From Flavobacterium geliluteum (lineage in GTDB: Bacteria; Bacteroidota; Bacteroidia; Flavobacteriales; Flavobacteriaceae): a DNA stretch of 64,000 nucleotides. The stretch's first letter is position 1. Every line of letters starts with the position of its first letter. Below, piece after piece: positions 54,850 to 64,000 of the stretch. Under the pieces are notes generated by a model. That model was given only the letters and a program-made list of their open reading frames with translations. It had not been told where the DNA came from and ran no database searches. Both the position numbers and the translations under genes were made by a program. The stretch covers positions 144,685 to 208,684 of the forward strand of contig NZ_JAGFBV010000003.1 of assembly GCF_017948595.1 (NCBI RefSeq), read 5' to 3'.

Positions 54850-57800
54850 ATGAAACTTACCCTACCCCAGAAAGATATTTATTTTGATCAATTGTTGTTT
54901 CCTAATGAACCGATATATAATATTGGAGCTAAAATTGAAATTAAAGGAGTAATAAACATTGAAATATTAAAAAAAGCGTATGTTGAATTAATCAATCAGC
55001 ATGATGCTTATAGAAGTATTATTATAAAGAATGAAGGCGATATAAGAATCAAAATAGTTGAAGAGCACCAATCTGAATTAGGTTTTATCGATTTTTCAAA
55101 ACATGAAAATGCAATTGATGATGCCAATCTCTATATGCAAAAGGAATTCATAAAACCTTTTGATTTATTGAAGGGAACTCTTTTGCATATTTTTACTTTG
55201 GTAAAAGTTCAGGAAGATTTTCATTATTTATTTTCGGTCTATCATCATATTATAACTGATGGCTGGGGTACTTCGTTAATGTTTCAAAGATTGGTTCAAA
55301 ATTATAACGAGATTTTTGAATTTGGCGAAATTAAAACAATATATCCTTTTAGTTATAAGGATTTTACGGAAGATGATGCCGAATATCAAAATTCCGAATC
55401 GTATAAACAAGATGCAATGAACTGGGTTAAAAAGTTTGAGTCTTTACCTGATAATTTGTTTGAAAAACTCGACGATACACTTCAAATTAATAAAAGTAAT
55501 CGTAAGGAACTGATTGTAAAAAGAGAAGTCTATAACCAATTAAATCAGTTAGCTACTATCAATAAATGCTCGACATTTAATTTAATTCTAGCCGTTTTAT
55601 ATATTTATTTCGGAAGAAAACATCAGAATAATGATTTTGCAATAGGTTTGCCCGTTTTGAATAGAAGTAAATCTAAATACAAGAAAACGGTTGGTCTCTT
55701 CATGGGGATTTCACCTTTAAGAATTCCTCTGGATTTTGAGGCTACTTTTGAAAATTTAATCATTGATATAAAAAATCAATTAAGACAAGATTATCGCCAT
55801 CAAAGATTTCCTTTGGGTAAACTAATTCAAGAACTTCAAATATTTAATGAGAAAGAAAGATTATTTAATATCACGCTTTCTTATGAAAAACAAAATTATT
55901 CTAATGATTTCCAAAACACGCAAACACGGGTAATTCCATTAACCCATCAGTCAGAGCGTTTGGCTTTGGCTATTTATATTAGAGAGTTTGATGAACAGGA
56001 AGATGTGAAAATAGACTTTGATTATAACCTGAATTATTTTGATGATTCAAGAATAACAGAAGTTATCAATCATTTTGAAAATTTAATTAACGCTATTTTA
56101 GTTTCTCCTAATAAAAAACTAAGAGAGCTAACCTACTTATCTAAAGAAGAAGAGCATCAGGTAACGGTTGAATTTAACAATACGAAAGCTGATTACCCGA
56201 AAGACAAGACGATTGTAGATTTATTTGAAGCACAAGTAGAGAAAACCCCGGAAAAAGAAGCCCTAAAAGATGATCATAAATCCTATTCTTACTCTGAACT
56301 TAACAAAGTTTCAAACCAAATAGCAGAATACCTTATTGCAACTTATGGAGAAAAGGATAAATCACCAATTGCAGTCTTATTAGGAAGATCTGCCAATATG
56401 GTAGCTGTTTTATTAGGCATTTTAAAATCAGGTAGATCTTATATTCCATTAGATCCTGTTTTTCCGAAAGAGCGATTAAGTTATATTGTTTATAATAGCC
56501 AAAGTAAAATACTTATCAGCGAAAAGCAGTATGAATTAGAAGGCATTGAAAATGTCACGATTGTGTCATTAGAAAATATTTTAGCTGGAATTGATGTATT
56601 CGAAGGCAGCAGATTCACAGCCATTTCTCCTAAAGATACAGCCTATATCATATACACATCAGGTTCAACCGGGAACCCGAAAGGTGTTGAAATAGGACAT
56701 CAGTCCTTGCTTAATTTTTTAATCAGTATCCAGCAAAAACCAGGAGTTAGCTCAAATGATGTATTGTTTTCGGTAACGACTTATTCTTTTGATATCTCAA
56801 TTTTAGAGTTTTTTGTGCCATTACTGTCAGGAGCTGCTTTATATATTGCAAATCAGGAAATTTTAACAGATCCTAATTCTGTTATTCGAAAGATAGAGGA
56901 GATACAACCTACCTTAATTCAAGCCACTCCAAGTTTTTATCAAATGTTGTTTAATGCCGACTGGCATGGAGACAAAGGATTAAAAGTACTGTGTGGAGGT
57001 GATTTATTAAGCGAAGCATTAGCCGAAAAGCTCATCAATAGTAGTTTGGAAGTGTGGAATATGTATGGGCCAACAGAAACTACCATTTGGTCCAGCATAA
57101 AAAAAATAGAACATCCAAAAGAGGAGTCCAATATAGGAAAACCAATAAATAATACGCAATTTTATATATTAGATCCATTTTTAAGTCCCAAGCCTATAGG
57201 AACACCCGGAGACATTTATATTGCAGGCGATGGATTAGCAAAAGGGTATTTTAAAAATGAGAAACTAACTAAAGAAAAATTCATTGAAAACCCATTTGAT
57301 GCTGCAAGTCTACTATACGAAACCGGCGATGTAGGAAAGTGGAATGATGATGGGGAAATTGAGTTTTTAGGAAGAAATGATAATCAGGTTAAGATTAGAG
57401 GTTATAGAATTGAGCTTGGGGATGTAGAGTCACAACTAAATCAAATAGAAGGAATTAATGATTCTGTAGTAATTGCTAAAAAAGGAAATCAACAAGACGC
57501 TTTTTTAGTGGCTTATATTTTAAAAAGCGAAGAAGAAATTGATACGGAAAAAATCATTACAGCGTTGAAAATAAATCTTCCCTACTATATGATTCCGAAT
57601 GCAATCATTCCTCTGGAAAAATTTCCGCTTACTCCAAACCAAAAAGTGGATAGGAAATCTTTATCGCAAAAAGCCATTCAACAAAATACAAATTATGATG
57701 ATTTTAAAGCTCCTGTTTCCTATTTAGAAAAAAAACTTTCTGAATATTGGAAAGAAGTATTAAATAGTAAAGAAGCTATAGGTGTAAATGATAATTTTTT

Positions 57801-59295
57801 TGCTCTTGGCGGGCATTCACTAAACGCCGTTAAATTGATTGGATTAATTGCCAAACAGCTTTCGTTTACTATTACTTTAAAAACGATTTTTGACTATCAA
57901 ACAGTTGGATTATTAGCTGGTTATTTACAAGAACTAAAACCGAGCCAATCGATTACCATATCATGGTCTGAACCTAAAAATTTTTACGATGTGACTCCTT
58001 CCCAATACAATATTTGGTTAGCGTCTCAACAAAAAAATGGTTCAATCGCTTATAATATGTCGGCTGGCTATAGTATTGAGGGGATTATAAATTTGGCCAT
58101 TATTACAAATGCAATAAATGAAACAATAAATAAGTATGAAATTCTAAGGACAAATTTTATTGAAAGGGATGGAATTCCTTATCAAAAAATTAATGCTCCC
58201 GAAAACGCAAGGTTTGAAATTGCTGTTGATAAATTAAAAAGTGAAAAAGTAGGAGAAACTATAAACCAATTAGTTAATACAGCATTTGATCTAGAAACAG
58301 ATTTATTAATAAGAGTTCAACTTCTTGAATTAGAAGCAAATAAATTTATATTGCTCTTTTCTACGCATCACATTATAATGGATGGATTGTCTTTAGAAAT
58401 TTTTATCAAAGAATTTATTGAAAATTACAATAACAATGCTTCTCTAGGCGCATCAAAAGTAAATACTTTGAAATTTCAATTTAAAGATTATTCGGAATGG
58501 TTTAATAAAAAATGGGATGATAATACTCTTAAAAATAAATTGTTTTGGGAAGAATATCTTAAAAATTATCGTCCTAAAGATTCTTTTGACAGGGATTTTA
58601 GTATTGAAAACAATCAGCAAAGCGGAAGTAAGTATTTGTTTGAACTAACGACCAGTGTTACTTCAAATTTAAAGGAATTAGCACTTTGTGAGCAAGTCAC
58701 TTTTTATACCATTTTAATAGCGGCTTTAAATGTTTTGATTTATAAATTCTCTAATCATAATGATATTTGTATAGGAACCGTAAACTCCGGAAGAAATATC
58801 CCAGAGTTACATAATCAAATTGGGATGTTTGTTAAAACCCTTGTTTTAAGAACACAAATTGAGTCAGGGCAAACTTTTGCTGGTATATTGAGAAATAACC
58901 AAAATGATTTATTGGAAATAAATGATTATGAAGCTGTCCCTTTTGAGAAACTGTCTCAATCTGTTTTTGACGTTATGCTGGTCTATCAGAATCCAGAGTT
59001 TTCCTTTGAGAATATAGATGAATTAAATGATTTAAAATTAACGTCATATCCTATTGACAACAAATACAGCAGGATACCTATTGTGTTTAATTTGTTTGAA
59101 AGTGATAATAGGCTGAAAGGTATTATAGAATATAACTGTGATTTATTTGAGGAAAATACGATAGAAATTGTTGCGCTTAAATACAGTAAAATTTTAAATG
59201 AAATAATAAAAAATCCATTAATGAAAGTGGATTTAATTGATGCTAAATTAGAATTTGAGAAAAGCACAGCATTTGATTTTGATTTTAATTTCTAA
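54850..59295 (+). CDS. NRPS C-A-PCP-C (Gly), stand-alone with terminal C domain
   Basis: 1481 residues from ATG 54850; a TTG two codons upstream is less likely. Order: C (YHHIITDGWG, HH132-133) whose opening LPQKDIYFDQL and EPIYNIGAKIEI resemble starter/EntF-type C domains; A (FDISIL at 648, code DILQLGMIWK, a glycine code; A10 reads NQKVDR with its lysine kept); PCP (GGHS, Ser990); a second C (STHHIIMDG, HH1173-1174) that ends the protein. There is no TubC or COM domain, TE or following module. The first C could join an acyl group to Gly, making this a starter module; the last C would then join acyl-Gly to an amino acid on another protein or to a free amine. It could also serve a separate product. 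The phosphopantetheinyl transferase gene starts 14 bases later. Confidence 0.93.
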   Translation: MKLTLPQKDIYFDQLLFPNEPIYNIGAKIEIKGVINIEILKKAYVELINQHDAYRSIIIKNEGDIRIKIVEEHQSELGFIDFSKHENAIDDANLYMQKEFIKPFDLLKGTLLHIFTLVKVQEDFHYLFSVYHHIITDGWGTSLMFQRLVQNYNEIFEFGEIKTIYPFSYKDFTEDDAEYQNSESYKQDAMNWVKKFESLPDNLFEKLDDTLQINKSNRKELIVKREVYNQLNQLATINKCSTFNLILAVLYIYFGRKHQNNDFAIGLPVLNRSKSKYKKTVGLFMGISPLRIPLDFEATFENLIIDIKNQLRQDYRHQRFPLGKLIQELQIFNEKERLFNITLSYEKQNYSNDFQNTQTRVIPLTHQSERLALAIYIREFDEQEDVKIDFDYNLNYFDDSRITEVINHFENLINAILVSPNKKLRELTYLSKEEEHQVTVEFNNTKADYPKDKTIVDLFEAQVEKTPEKEALKDDHKSYSYSELNKVSNQIAEYLIATYGEKDKSPIAVLLGRSANMVAVLLGILKSGRSYIPLDPVFPKERLSYIVYNSQSKILISEKQYELEGIENVTIVSLENILAGIDVFEGSRFTAISPKDTAYIIYTSGSTGNPKGVEIGHQSLLNFLISIQQKPGVSSNDVLFSVTTYSFDISILEFFVPLLSGAALYIANQEILTDPNSVIRKIEEIQPTLIQATPSFYQMLFNADWHGDKGLKVLCGGDLLSEALAEKLINSSLEVWNMYGPTETTIWSSIKKIEHPKEESNIGKPINNTQFYILDPFLSPKPIGTPGDIYIAGDGLAKGYFKNEKLTKEKFIENPFDAASLLYETGDVGKWNDDGEIEFLGRNDNQVKIRGYRIELGDVESQLNQIEGINDSVVIAKKGNQQDAFLVAYILKSEEEIDTEKIITALKINLPYYMIPNAIIPLEKFPLTPNQKVDRKSLSQKAIQQNTNYDDFKAPVSYLEKKLSEYWKEVLNSKEAIGVNDNFFALGGHSLNAVKLIGLIAKQLSFTITLKTIFDYQTVGLLAGYLQELKPSQSITISWSEPKNFYDVTPSQYNIWLASQQKNGSIAYNMSAGYSIEGIINLAIITNAINETINKYEILRTNFIERDGIPYQKINAPENARFEIAVDKLKSEKVGETINQLVNTAFDLETDLLIRVQLLELEANKFILLFSTHHIIMDGLSLEIFIKEFIENYNNNASLGASKVNTLKFQFKDYSEWFNKKWDDNTLKNKLFWEEYLKNYRPKDSFDRDFSIENNQQSGSKYLFELTTSVTSNLKELALCEQVTFYTILIAALNVLIYKFSNHNDICIGTVNSGRNIPELHNQIGMFVKTLVLRTQIESGQTFAGILRNNQNDLLEINDYEAVPFEKLSQSVFDVMLVYQNPEFSFENIDELNDLKLTSYPIDNKYSRIPIVFNLFESDNRLKGIIEYNCDLFEENTIEIVALKYSKILNEIIKNPLMKVDLIDAKLEFEKSTAFDFDFNF

Positions 59296-59309
59296 AAAAA
59301 CCTATAGTT

Positions 59310-59960
59310 TTGATTTACATCTATTATTCTTATCTGTCTAAAGAAAATCACGAAAGCTTGTTAAAAAATGATTTGCCAAAATTTCCATTAGATTATCAAG
59401 AGAAAATTAAGCGATACCGAAGATGGCAAGATGCACAATTGTCACTTTTAGGACGGATACTATTGTTTAACGGAATTGAAGAAATTTACAAGCAAAATCC
59501 TCATGACAAAGTCATAAAACATACAAAATATAGCAAGCCTTATTTTGATAATGATTTAATCCGGTTTAATATCTCACATTCAGGCGACATTGTTGTCTGT
59601 GCGTTAAGTGATAAACATGAAATAGGAATTGATGTTGAAATTGTAACTGAAATTGAAATAGATGAATTTAAAAGTCAAATGACTGAAATTGAAAGGAATA
59701 ATGTTATGTTGTCGAGTAATATAAAAGATTCTTTCTTTGATTATTGGACACAAAAAGAAGCCGTGATAAAGGCGCATGGCAACGGATTGTCAATTCCTCT
59801 AAAATCTTTTGAAATTTTAGATAATACGACCAAAATCGATGACGAAAAATACTATTTGAAGGAATTGAAAATAGATAAAAAATATAAATGTTACATCTCA
59901 CTAAAAATGGATATTAGTGAAATATCAATAAAAAAACATATTATAAATCCAATAATTTAA
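59310..59960 (+). CDS. 4'-phosphopantetheinyl transferase, Sfp type
   Basis: 216 residues, starting at TTG 59310 because no in-frame ATG precedes the conserved part. Motifs: RFNISHSGDIVVCAL, the metal-binding IGIDVE and FDYWTQKEAVIKAHGNGLS, with the WxxKEAxxK core. Sfp enzymes attach the phosphopantetheine arm to the Ser of each PCP and ACP, so this one should activate all carriers in the cluster, including the lone PCP and the PKS ACP. It lies 14 bases after the Gly NRPS and 12 before the peptidase gene, in one operon. Confidence 0.92.
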   Translation: MIYIYYSYLSKENHESLLKNDLPKFPLDYQEKIKRYRRWQDAQLSLLGRILLFNGIEEIYKQNPHDKVIKHTKYSKPYFDNDLIRFNISHSGDIVVCALSDKHEIGIDVEIVTEIEIDEFKSQMTEIERNNVMLSSNIKDSFFDYWTQKEAVIKAHGNGLSIPLKSFEILDNTTKIDDEKYYLKELKIDKKYKCYISLKMDISEISIKKHIINPII

Positions 59961-59972
59961 CTAAAAAACAAA

Positions 59973-61913
59973 ATGAAAAACCTAAAGAGACTATTTTTGC
60001 TCCTATGCCTGCTGCCAGCTTGTTTATTTTCTCAAACAAATACTTTTATATTAGAAAAAACAAACACTTTCTTTCCAGAAGAAAAAATCATTAATCAAGA
60101 GAATATAGAATGGAGGTACTTAAATGTTCCTGAAAACTGGGATAGACCAACGGGTAAAACAATTAAAATTGCAGTCGCAGTTTTGAAATCCACCTCAAAA
60201 AATACAGATTCAAATCCTGTTGTATATGTAGAAGGAGGACCAGGAGCTGGAGGTATTGAAGGAATATGGAATTGGCTGAGACATCCATTAAGAGAAAATA
60301 GTGATATTGTTTTAGTTGATGTTAGGGGTACTGGTAATTCTTTACCTAAATTTTGTCCTGATTTAGGAAAACAATTCTTGGAAATACTATCAAAAAATCA
60401 GAATAGCATGCAAGATGAACAGCAAAAAACTATTGCTGCAATGGCCTGTAAGCAAGATTTATTAAATAGAGAGATTGATTTAAACTCTTATAATAGTAAA
60501 TCAATTGCTAAAGATTTAAATGCTTTAAAAAGAGCTTTAAAGTATAATAAATGGAATGTTTATGGGGTTTCTTATGGAACTTACACAGCTCAGGTTTATG
60601 CAAATGATTTTCCTCAAGATATTAAGTCATTAATTTTGGATTCTTCGATTTCAGATATTTCTATGTATTATAATCATAATACTGAAAATTACATGAACAG
60701 CCTTAAAAAAGTTTTTAACGGCTGTGAAAATGATCCTAATTGTAATGAGCAATATCCAAATCTGGAGAGCACCTACTATGAAACAATAGAAAGATTAGAT
60801 AAAAAGCCTATTACGATTAAAGTTGATAAGAGAATCATTCCTAGCGGCGAGTTTACTTATAATGCGGAAGATTTTAAAATTGCTATTCAACAATCCTTAT
60901 ATCAAAAAAAATTAATTGAAGTATTACCCTTATTAATCACAGAATTTAATAAAGGAAACAAAAGTACTTTGAGTTCACTTGTAGCTGCTTTTTCAGGGGC
61001 TTTACGATTAGATTATGGAGCGTATTATTGTGTGAGCTGTAACGAGGCAATTCCATATAATTCGATATCAGAATTTAACAAGGAGACACTTAATTATAAA
61101 AAATTAAAAGGAGGATTATCTTTTTATAAATCAGACTTTTTAGTGTGTGATAAATGGAATTTAGGAGTTGATAAGTCGTCTAAGATTTTAAATGATTTAT
61201 CTAACCTGCCAACATTGGCAGTTCCAGTATTAGTATTTTCGGGATCATTTGATCCTATCACTCCGGCTTCAAACGGGAAAACTATTGTTGGGAAGTTTAA
61301 AAATGGTTTTTTGGTAAATGCTCCAGTTTCTGGTCATGCACCTAGTTTTTCGAAAATTGGATCTGAAATTTTAAATGAATTTATCAATAATCCAGGTCAG
61401 AATCCTGATGTGAAAGGATTTCAATCAAATAATAAAGTTCATTTTGTTACTGATGTAAAGGTTAATGGAGGAGTTTCTAATTTTGCCAATAGCCTAAATG
61501 AATTCAACCTTCTATTTTTTGCACCATTCTTAATCGCCATTATTATCCTGTTAATTTCAATTTTCAATTTTTGCTGTGCACTAATTAGAAATAGGAAAAA
61601 TGCTGCCCAAAATAAATTCATGAAGTGTTTAATTATATTAACTTCTTTATTAGGTTTGTTTGCAATTATTGGGTTTGTTTTGACTATAAATAGTACGGCT
61701 CAAGACAATTTTTACATACTTGCTTTTGGGATTCCAAATCAATTTGATTACTTGTTTATAGTTCAATGGACTTTTATAGTATTTACTATGATTTCAATAC
61801 TTTATTTTGCTCTTAAAATTAAGTCTATTTCGAATAAAAGCGTTATTGCAACCATTTTATTTTCTTTATTACTTATCGGTGTTTATTTCCAATATTGGGG
61901 ATTTTTATTTTAA
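59973..61913 (+). CDS. S33-type alpha/beta-hydrolase (TAP-like peptidase) with signal peptide and C-terminal membrane domain
   Basis: 646 residues. A signal peptide (1-20, LPACLFSQ) precedes a hydrolase domain with VEGGPGAGG, VDVRGTG, the nucleophile GVSYG (Ser200), an acid in SGSFDPITP and His in SGHAP. This set is typical of prolyl/tripeptidyl aminopeptidases of family S33. The last about 140 residues hold four hydrophobic segments, unusual for the family, which should anchor it with the enzyme outside the inner membrane. Possible roles: trimming a leader or prodrug group from the exported peptide, or self-protection by cleaving it. It is the last gene of the operon; a decayed sulfatase follows. 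Family firm, role inferred. Confidence 0.88.
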   Translation: MKNLKRLFLLLCLLPACLFSQTNTFILEKTNTFFPEEKIINQENIEWRYLNVPENWDRPTGKTIKIAVAVLKSTSKNTDSNPVVYVEGGPGAGGIEGIWNWLRHPLRENSDIVLVDVRGTGNSLPKFCPDLGKQFLEILSKNQNSMQDEQQKTIAAMACKQDLLNREIDLNSYNSKSIAKDLNALKRALKYNKWNVYGVSYGTYTAQVYANDFPQDIKSLILDSSISDISMYYNHNTENYMNSLKKVFNGCENDPNCNEQYPNLESTYYETIERLDKKPITIKVDKRIIPSGEFTYNAEDFKIAIQQSLYQKKLIEVLPLLITEFNKGNKSTLSSLVAAFSGALRLDYGAYYCVSCNEAIPYNSISEFNKETLNYKKLKGGLSFYKSDFLVCDKWNLGVDKSSKILNDLSNLPTLAVPVLVFSGSFDPITPASNGKTIVGKFKNGFLVNAPVSGHAPSFSKIGSEILNEFINNPGQNPDVKGFQSNNKVHFVTDVKVNGGVSNFANSLNEFNLLFFAPFLIAIIILLISIFNFCCALIRNRKNAAQNKFMKCLIILTSLLGLFAIIGFVLTINSTAQDNFYILAFGIPNQFDYLFIVQWTFIVFTMISILYFALKIKSISNKSVIATILFSLLLIGVYFQYWGFLF

Positions 61914-61954
61914 AAAGCAATTTGTTTTGGTAGTTTTTCAATTTAGTGATATAG

Positions 61955-62512
61955 ATAAAACGATCAGCAGAAATTCCTGCTTGGGATTCTTTAAATGCTA
62001 ATAAAAAAAGCTTTATACAAAAGACAAATGGAAGTATTTTCTGCCTATGCAGCTGAAACCGATTATGAAATTGGACGATTAATTGATGCTGTAAAAAGGT
62101 TTCCAACTGCTTATAATACAATGATAATCTGTATTATTGGTGATAATGGAGCAAGTCCGTAAGTAGGTCTCACAGGAACGATTAAAGATTTTAGCCACAA
62201 TGAACGGATTTCCGGACAATGTCAATGATATGATGAAACATATAGATCATTTAGGAGATGATTCTATGGATAATCATTTTTCTGTAGGATGGTCCTTAGC
62301 AGTTGATACACCTTTTCAATGGACAAAACAAGTGGCGTAGCATTTTGGAGGAACAAGAAACAGAATGATTATCAACTTGCCTAAAAAAATCTCTGCAAAC
62401 AGTGGCATTCGTTCGCAGTTTTATGATGTAATCGATATTGCAATCACAATTTACGATGCTGCAAACATAAAATTCCCTGAAAAAGTAAACGGAATAACAC
62501 AAGTAAGGCATG
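61955..62512 (+). pseudogene. Arylsulfatase remnant (C-terminal part)
   Basis: Translation in shifting frames gives a clear arylsulfatase C-terminal half: AEIPAWDSLNANKK (from 61967), then after a shift LYKRQMEVFSAYAAETDYEI and IGDNGASP followed by a stop. A further shift gives NGFPDNVNDMMKHIDHLGDD, then WSLAVDTPFQWTKQVA, a TAG stop, HFGGTRNRMIINLPKKI, FYDVIDIAITIYDAA and VNGITQ. There are at least two frameshifts and two stops, and the catalytic N-terminal half is missing. It is unrelated to the peptide cluster and marks old genome sequence at the right edge of it. Confidence 0.88.
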
Positions 62513-62985
62513 AGGTAATGTTTGTACTCATAGAAATGTGACTATGTGTGTCTACCCGTGCCATAATTTGGCCAAAAAAAATATTATTTGTACCTCACAA
62601 TCCCGAGGTACAAAATCGGTACAAATTTAAACAAAATATCACTTAATATCTAAAAGAAAAAGGAATTAAAAAACGAGTTAAAATATTTTTCATCAATACT
62701 TTAACTCGTTTGTTTCTTGTTGTTTTGCGTTATTTTGTCTTGCTATTTTCCGATGCAGAAAATAACTTTTCTTATTTAAATAGGGTTTCCAACTACAGTG
62801 GTACAATTATGGTACAATTTAAAACACACTAATGCAAACTAAAACAAAGTATCCTTGAGCAAACATAACTCATGGGAGTTGTTTAATACAAAAATAGAAA
62901 TAAATTGGGAATATTTTTTATATCACTGAGATATTGTAATGCGAAAGTTTAATAAAATAAAAAAGGTCAAAATCTGAAATTAATT
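62513..62985. other. Non-coding stretch with repeats, probable mobile-element edge
   Basis: No gene was seen. The stretch holds an 8-bp inverted repeat TGTACCTC/GAGGTACA (62589-62596, 62605-62612). Two related doublets follow, GGTACAAAATCGGTACAA (from 62607) and GGTACAATTATGGTACAA (from 62800). A hairpin lies between them (62671-62711). Such doublets would suit binding sites for an integrase or excisionase; the HTH gene next to it supports this. Inference only. Confidence 0.45.
62671..62711 (+). terminator. Hairpin, possible terminator
   Basis: Perfect 12-bp stem AAACGAGTTAAA / TTTAACTCGTTT with a 17-base loop, preceded by A-rich and followed by T-rich sequence. No intact gene ends just before it, so it may have belonged to a lost gene, or it may be a recombination-site structure. 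Confidence 0.45.
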
Positions 62986-63309
62986 TTAGATTCTTGACCT
63001 TTTTTCAATATCGTTTCTGATTTCTAAATGGGTTTTTACTCGGCCTGACTTAATCCATTTCATTAACTCATGCCTGTAAAAATAAAGACGTTTACCTTGT
63101 TTATTAACTGGGATTTCCTTTCTGCTTACTTTGCTGTAAATAGTAGGTACCGATAAGTTTAAAAGTTTAGATGCTTCTTCAATATTTAGAAGTTCATCTT
63201 TATCTTCTCCCGTGGCAGATATTCTTGTAATCAGTTTTTCTAAGTGTTCCAATTTATCATGAATTTTGTTCATCATAACAGGTATCTGATCAAAAGTAAA
63301 TGGCTTCAT
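62986..63309 (-). CDS. Helix-turn-helix DNA-binding protein (excisionase-like)
   Basis: 107 residues on the minus strand. The centre reads LLNIEEASKLLNLSVPTIYS and then VSRKEIPVNKQGKRLYFYR, a winged HTH of the HTH_17/excisionase type. An N-terminal helix (MMNKIHDKLEHLEKLITRI) could form a coiled coil. In Bacteroidota such small proteins are common next to integrases of integrative elements, where they control excision. No integrase is visible here, so it may lie beyond the window or have been lost. It points away from the NRPS cluster and is the only convincing minus-strand gene in the window. Confidence 0.8.
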   Translation of the reverse strand: MKPFTFDQIPVMMNKIHDKLEHLEKLITRISATGEDKDELLNIEEASKLLNLSVPTIYSKVSRKEIPVNKQGKRLYFYRHELMKWIKSGRVKTHLEIRNDIEKRSRI

Positions 63310-64000
63310 GTGATGGCTATTTTAATTCGATCTAAAAGTATACACTAATAATGTCAGTAATAAATTGTGTCCTTAAAAGGAAGACTTTGGCTTTTAATTT
63401 CTAAGAAGCTAACTCAGTTTTGATAAAGCTTCTTTTGTCTGTTTATAAGAATGCGTTAGTGTAGGGGTGGCAGGATTACATGCCTATTCCTTAATTCGTT
63501 GATTTTACTGGTGTTTCCAAGCACTGTTCCAAAAAGGGTAGCCCAATAGTTTTCTTTGTATTGTAAATTGACTATATAGTATCAATTCTTAAACATCTTT
63601 TTTTTTATGTTTGAAATAAAAATTTTATATAATAGAAATGTTCTCTTCGAGGCAAATTTAGATTGAAAACAACATCCTTCTGACCATACAATTAACCATG
63701 TTATATTTTGAGTCAGCTTTATTTGTAAAATTATGTTTTTATAGAGACAGACACTAATTTATTAATCCTCGTTATCAAAGTTAGGTTAACAAGGACAATT
63801 TTCATGAAATTAAATTTTTGTTTCTTATAAAATAACCAAAGAAATATATGAATAAGATACTTACCCTTTTAATTAATTCAAGTTGCTAGTTTCTATAGTA
63901 TAAAAAACAAAGCAGAGGTTTAGTAAATTTGTTTTGCGAACCAATAAACCTCACCAATGCTTTGTAAAGACAAAATTATATCAATTTTTTGTTTAATAGA
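63310..64000. other. 691-base end region, no gene seen
   Basis: AT-rich, stops in all frames, no tRNA or rRNA features noticed. The only structure is an imperfect inverted repeat near the end: ACAAAGCA-GAGGTTTA (63907-63922) with TAAACCTC and TGCTTTGT (63945-63952, 63958-63965). It could be a transposon end or a transcript hairpin of a gene beyond the window. Confidence 0.5.

Noticed and set aside
1..64000. CRISPR arrays, tRNA, rRNA, MbtH-like gene
   Set aside because: None was found: no regular short direct repeats, no cloverleaf or rRNA core seen, and no MbtH-type small protein in any gap.

Overview
The window is AT-rich throughout and almost fully occupied by long plus-strand genes. Codon use, a TANNTTTG-like promoter, an OMP_b-brl_3-type outer-membrane barrel protein and a typical Bacteroidota helix-turn-helix protein point to a member of the Bacteroidota, probably Flavobacteriaceae. 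It carries most of one large hybrid non-ribosomal peptide (NRPS)/polyketide (PKS) cluster. The cluster's left end lies outside the window and its right end is near 61.9 kb.

Layout. 1-30746: four NRPS proteins (the first cut by the window edge), a carrier protein with a broken adenylation (A) domain, and a one-module PKS, all head to tail and overlapping or nearly so. 30799-34626: a three-gene cassette (aminotransferase, HPPD/hydroxymandelate-synthase-like dioxygenase, GlcD-type FAD oxidase) that fits synthesis of 4-hydroxyphenylglycine (Hpg) or phenylglycine. 34735-45114: the terminating NRPS with a thioesterase (TE). 45151-47568: a CmlA-like di-iron beta-hydroxylase, a strong hairpin terminator, and a type II thioesterase. 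47659-49842: BlaI-type repressor, M56/BlaR-type membrane protease and a small secreted protein that copies the protease's C-terminal tail. 50323-54655: outer-membrane barrel protein and a SyrD/PvdE-type peptide exporter. 54850-61913: a glycine-type NRPS (C-A-PCP-C), a 4'-phosphopantetheinyl transferase and a membrane-anchored S33 peptidase. 61955-62512 is a decayed arylsulfatase gene. After it come repeats and a minus-strand HTH gene that look like the edge of a mobile element; the rest is non-coding.

How the genes work together (inference). Ten-residue specificity codes read by hand against GrsA give, in gene order: Pro, Ile, Lys-like | Val, X, Hpg-like (followed by an epimerase domain) | Hpg-like | carrier only | malonate-type extension | Hpg-like with an embedded luciferase-like monooxygenase | Val, X, Ser, TE. 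Gly is on the separate NRPS. X is a repeated code (DSALTAEVWK) that I cannot assign. The Hpg-like codes agree with the adjacent Hpg cassette, which is the strongest internal check. TubC-type docking domains, acidic C-terminal tails and one COM-type pair support the gene order. The product would be an Hpg-rich lipo- or cyclic peptide containing one C2 unit. I know of no described compound with this order, but I could not search.

The most unusual points are: an acyltransferase (AT) domain lacking its catalytic Ser and His; an A domain reduced to its C-terminal part plus carrier; a docking domain buried inside a protein; a block of about 786 bp that is almost identical in two NRPS genes and ends inside the A-domain pocket; a GlcD-type oxidase where the classical Hpg pathway uses an FMN enzyme; and a sensor-tail paralogue secreted as a separate protein.
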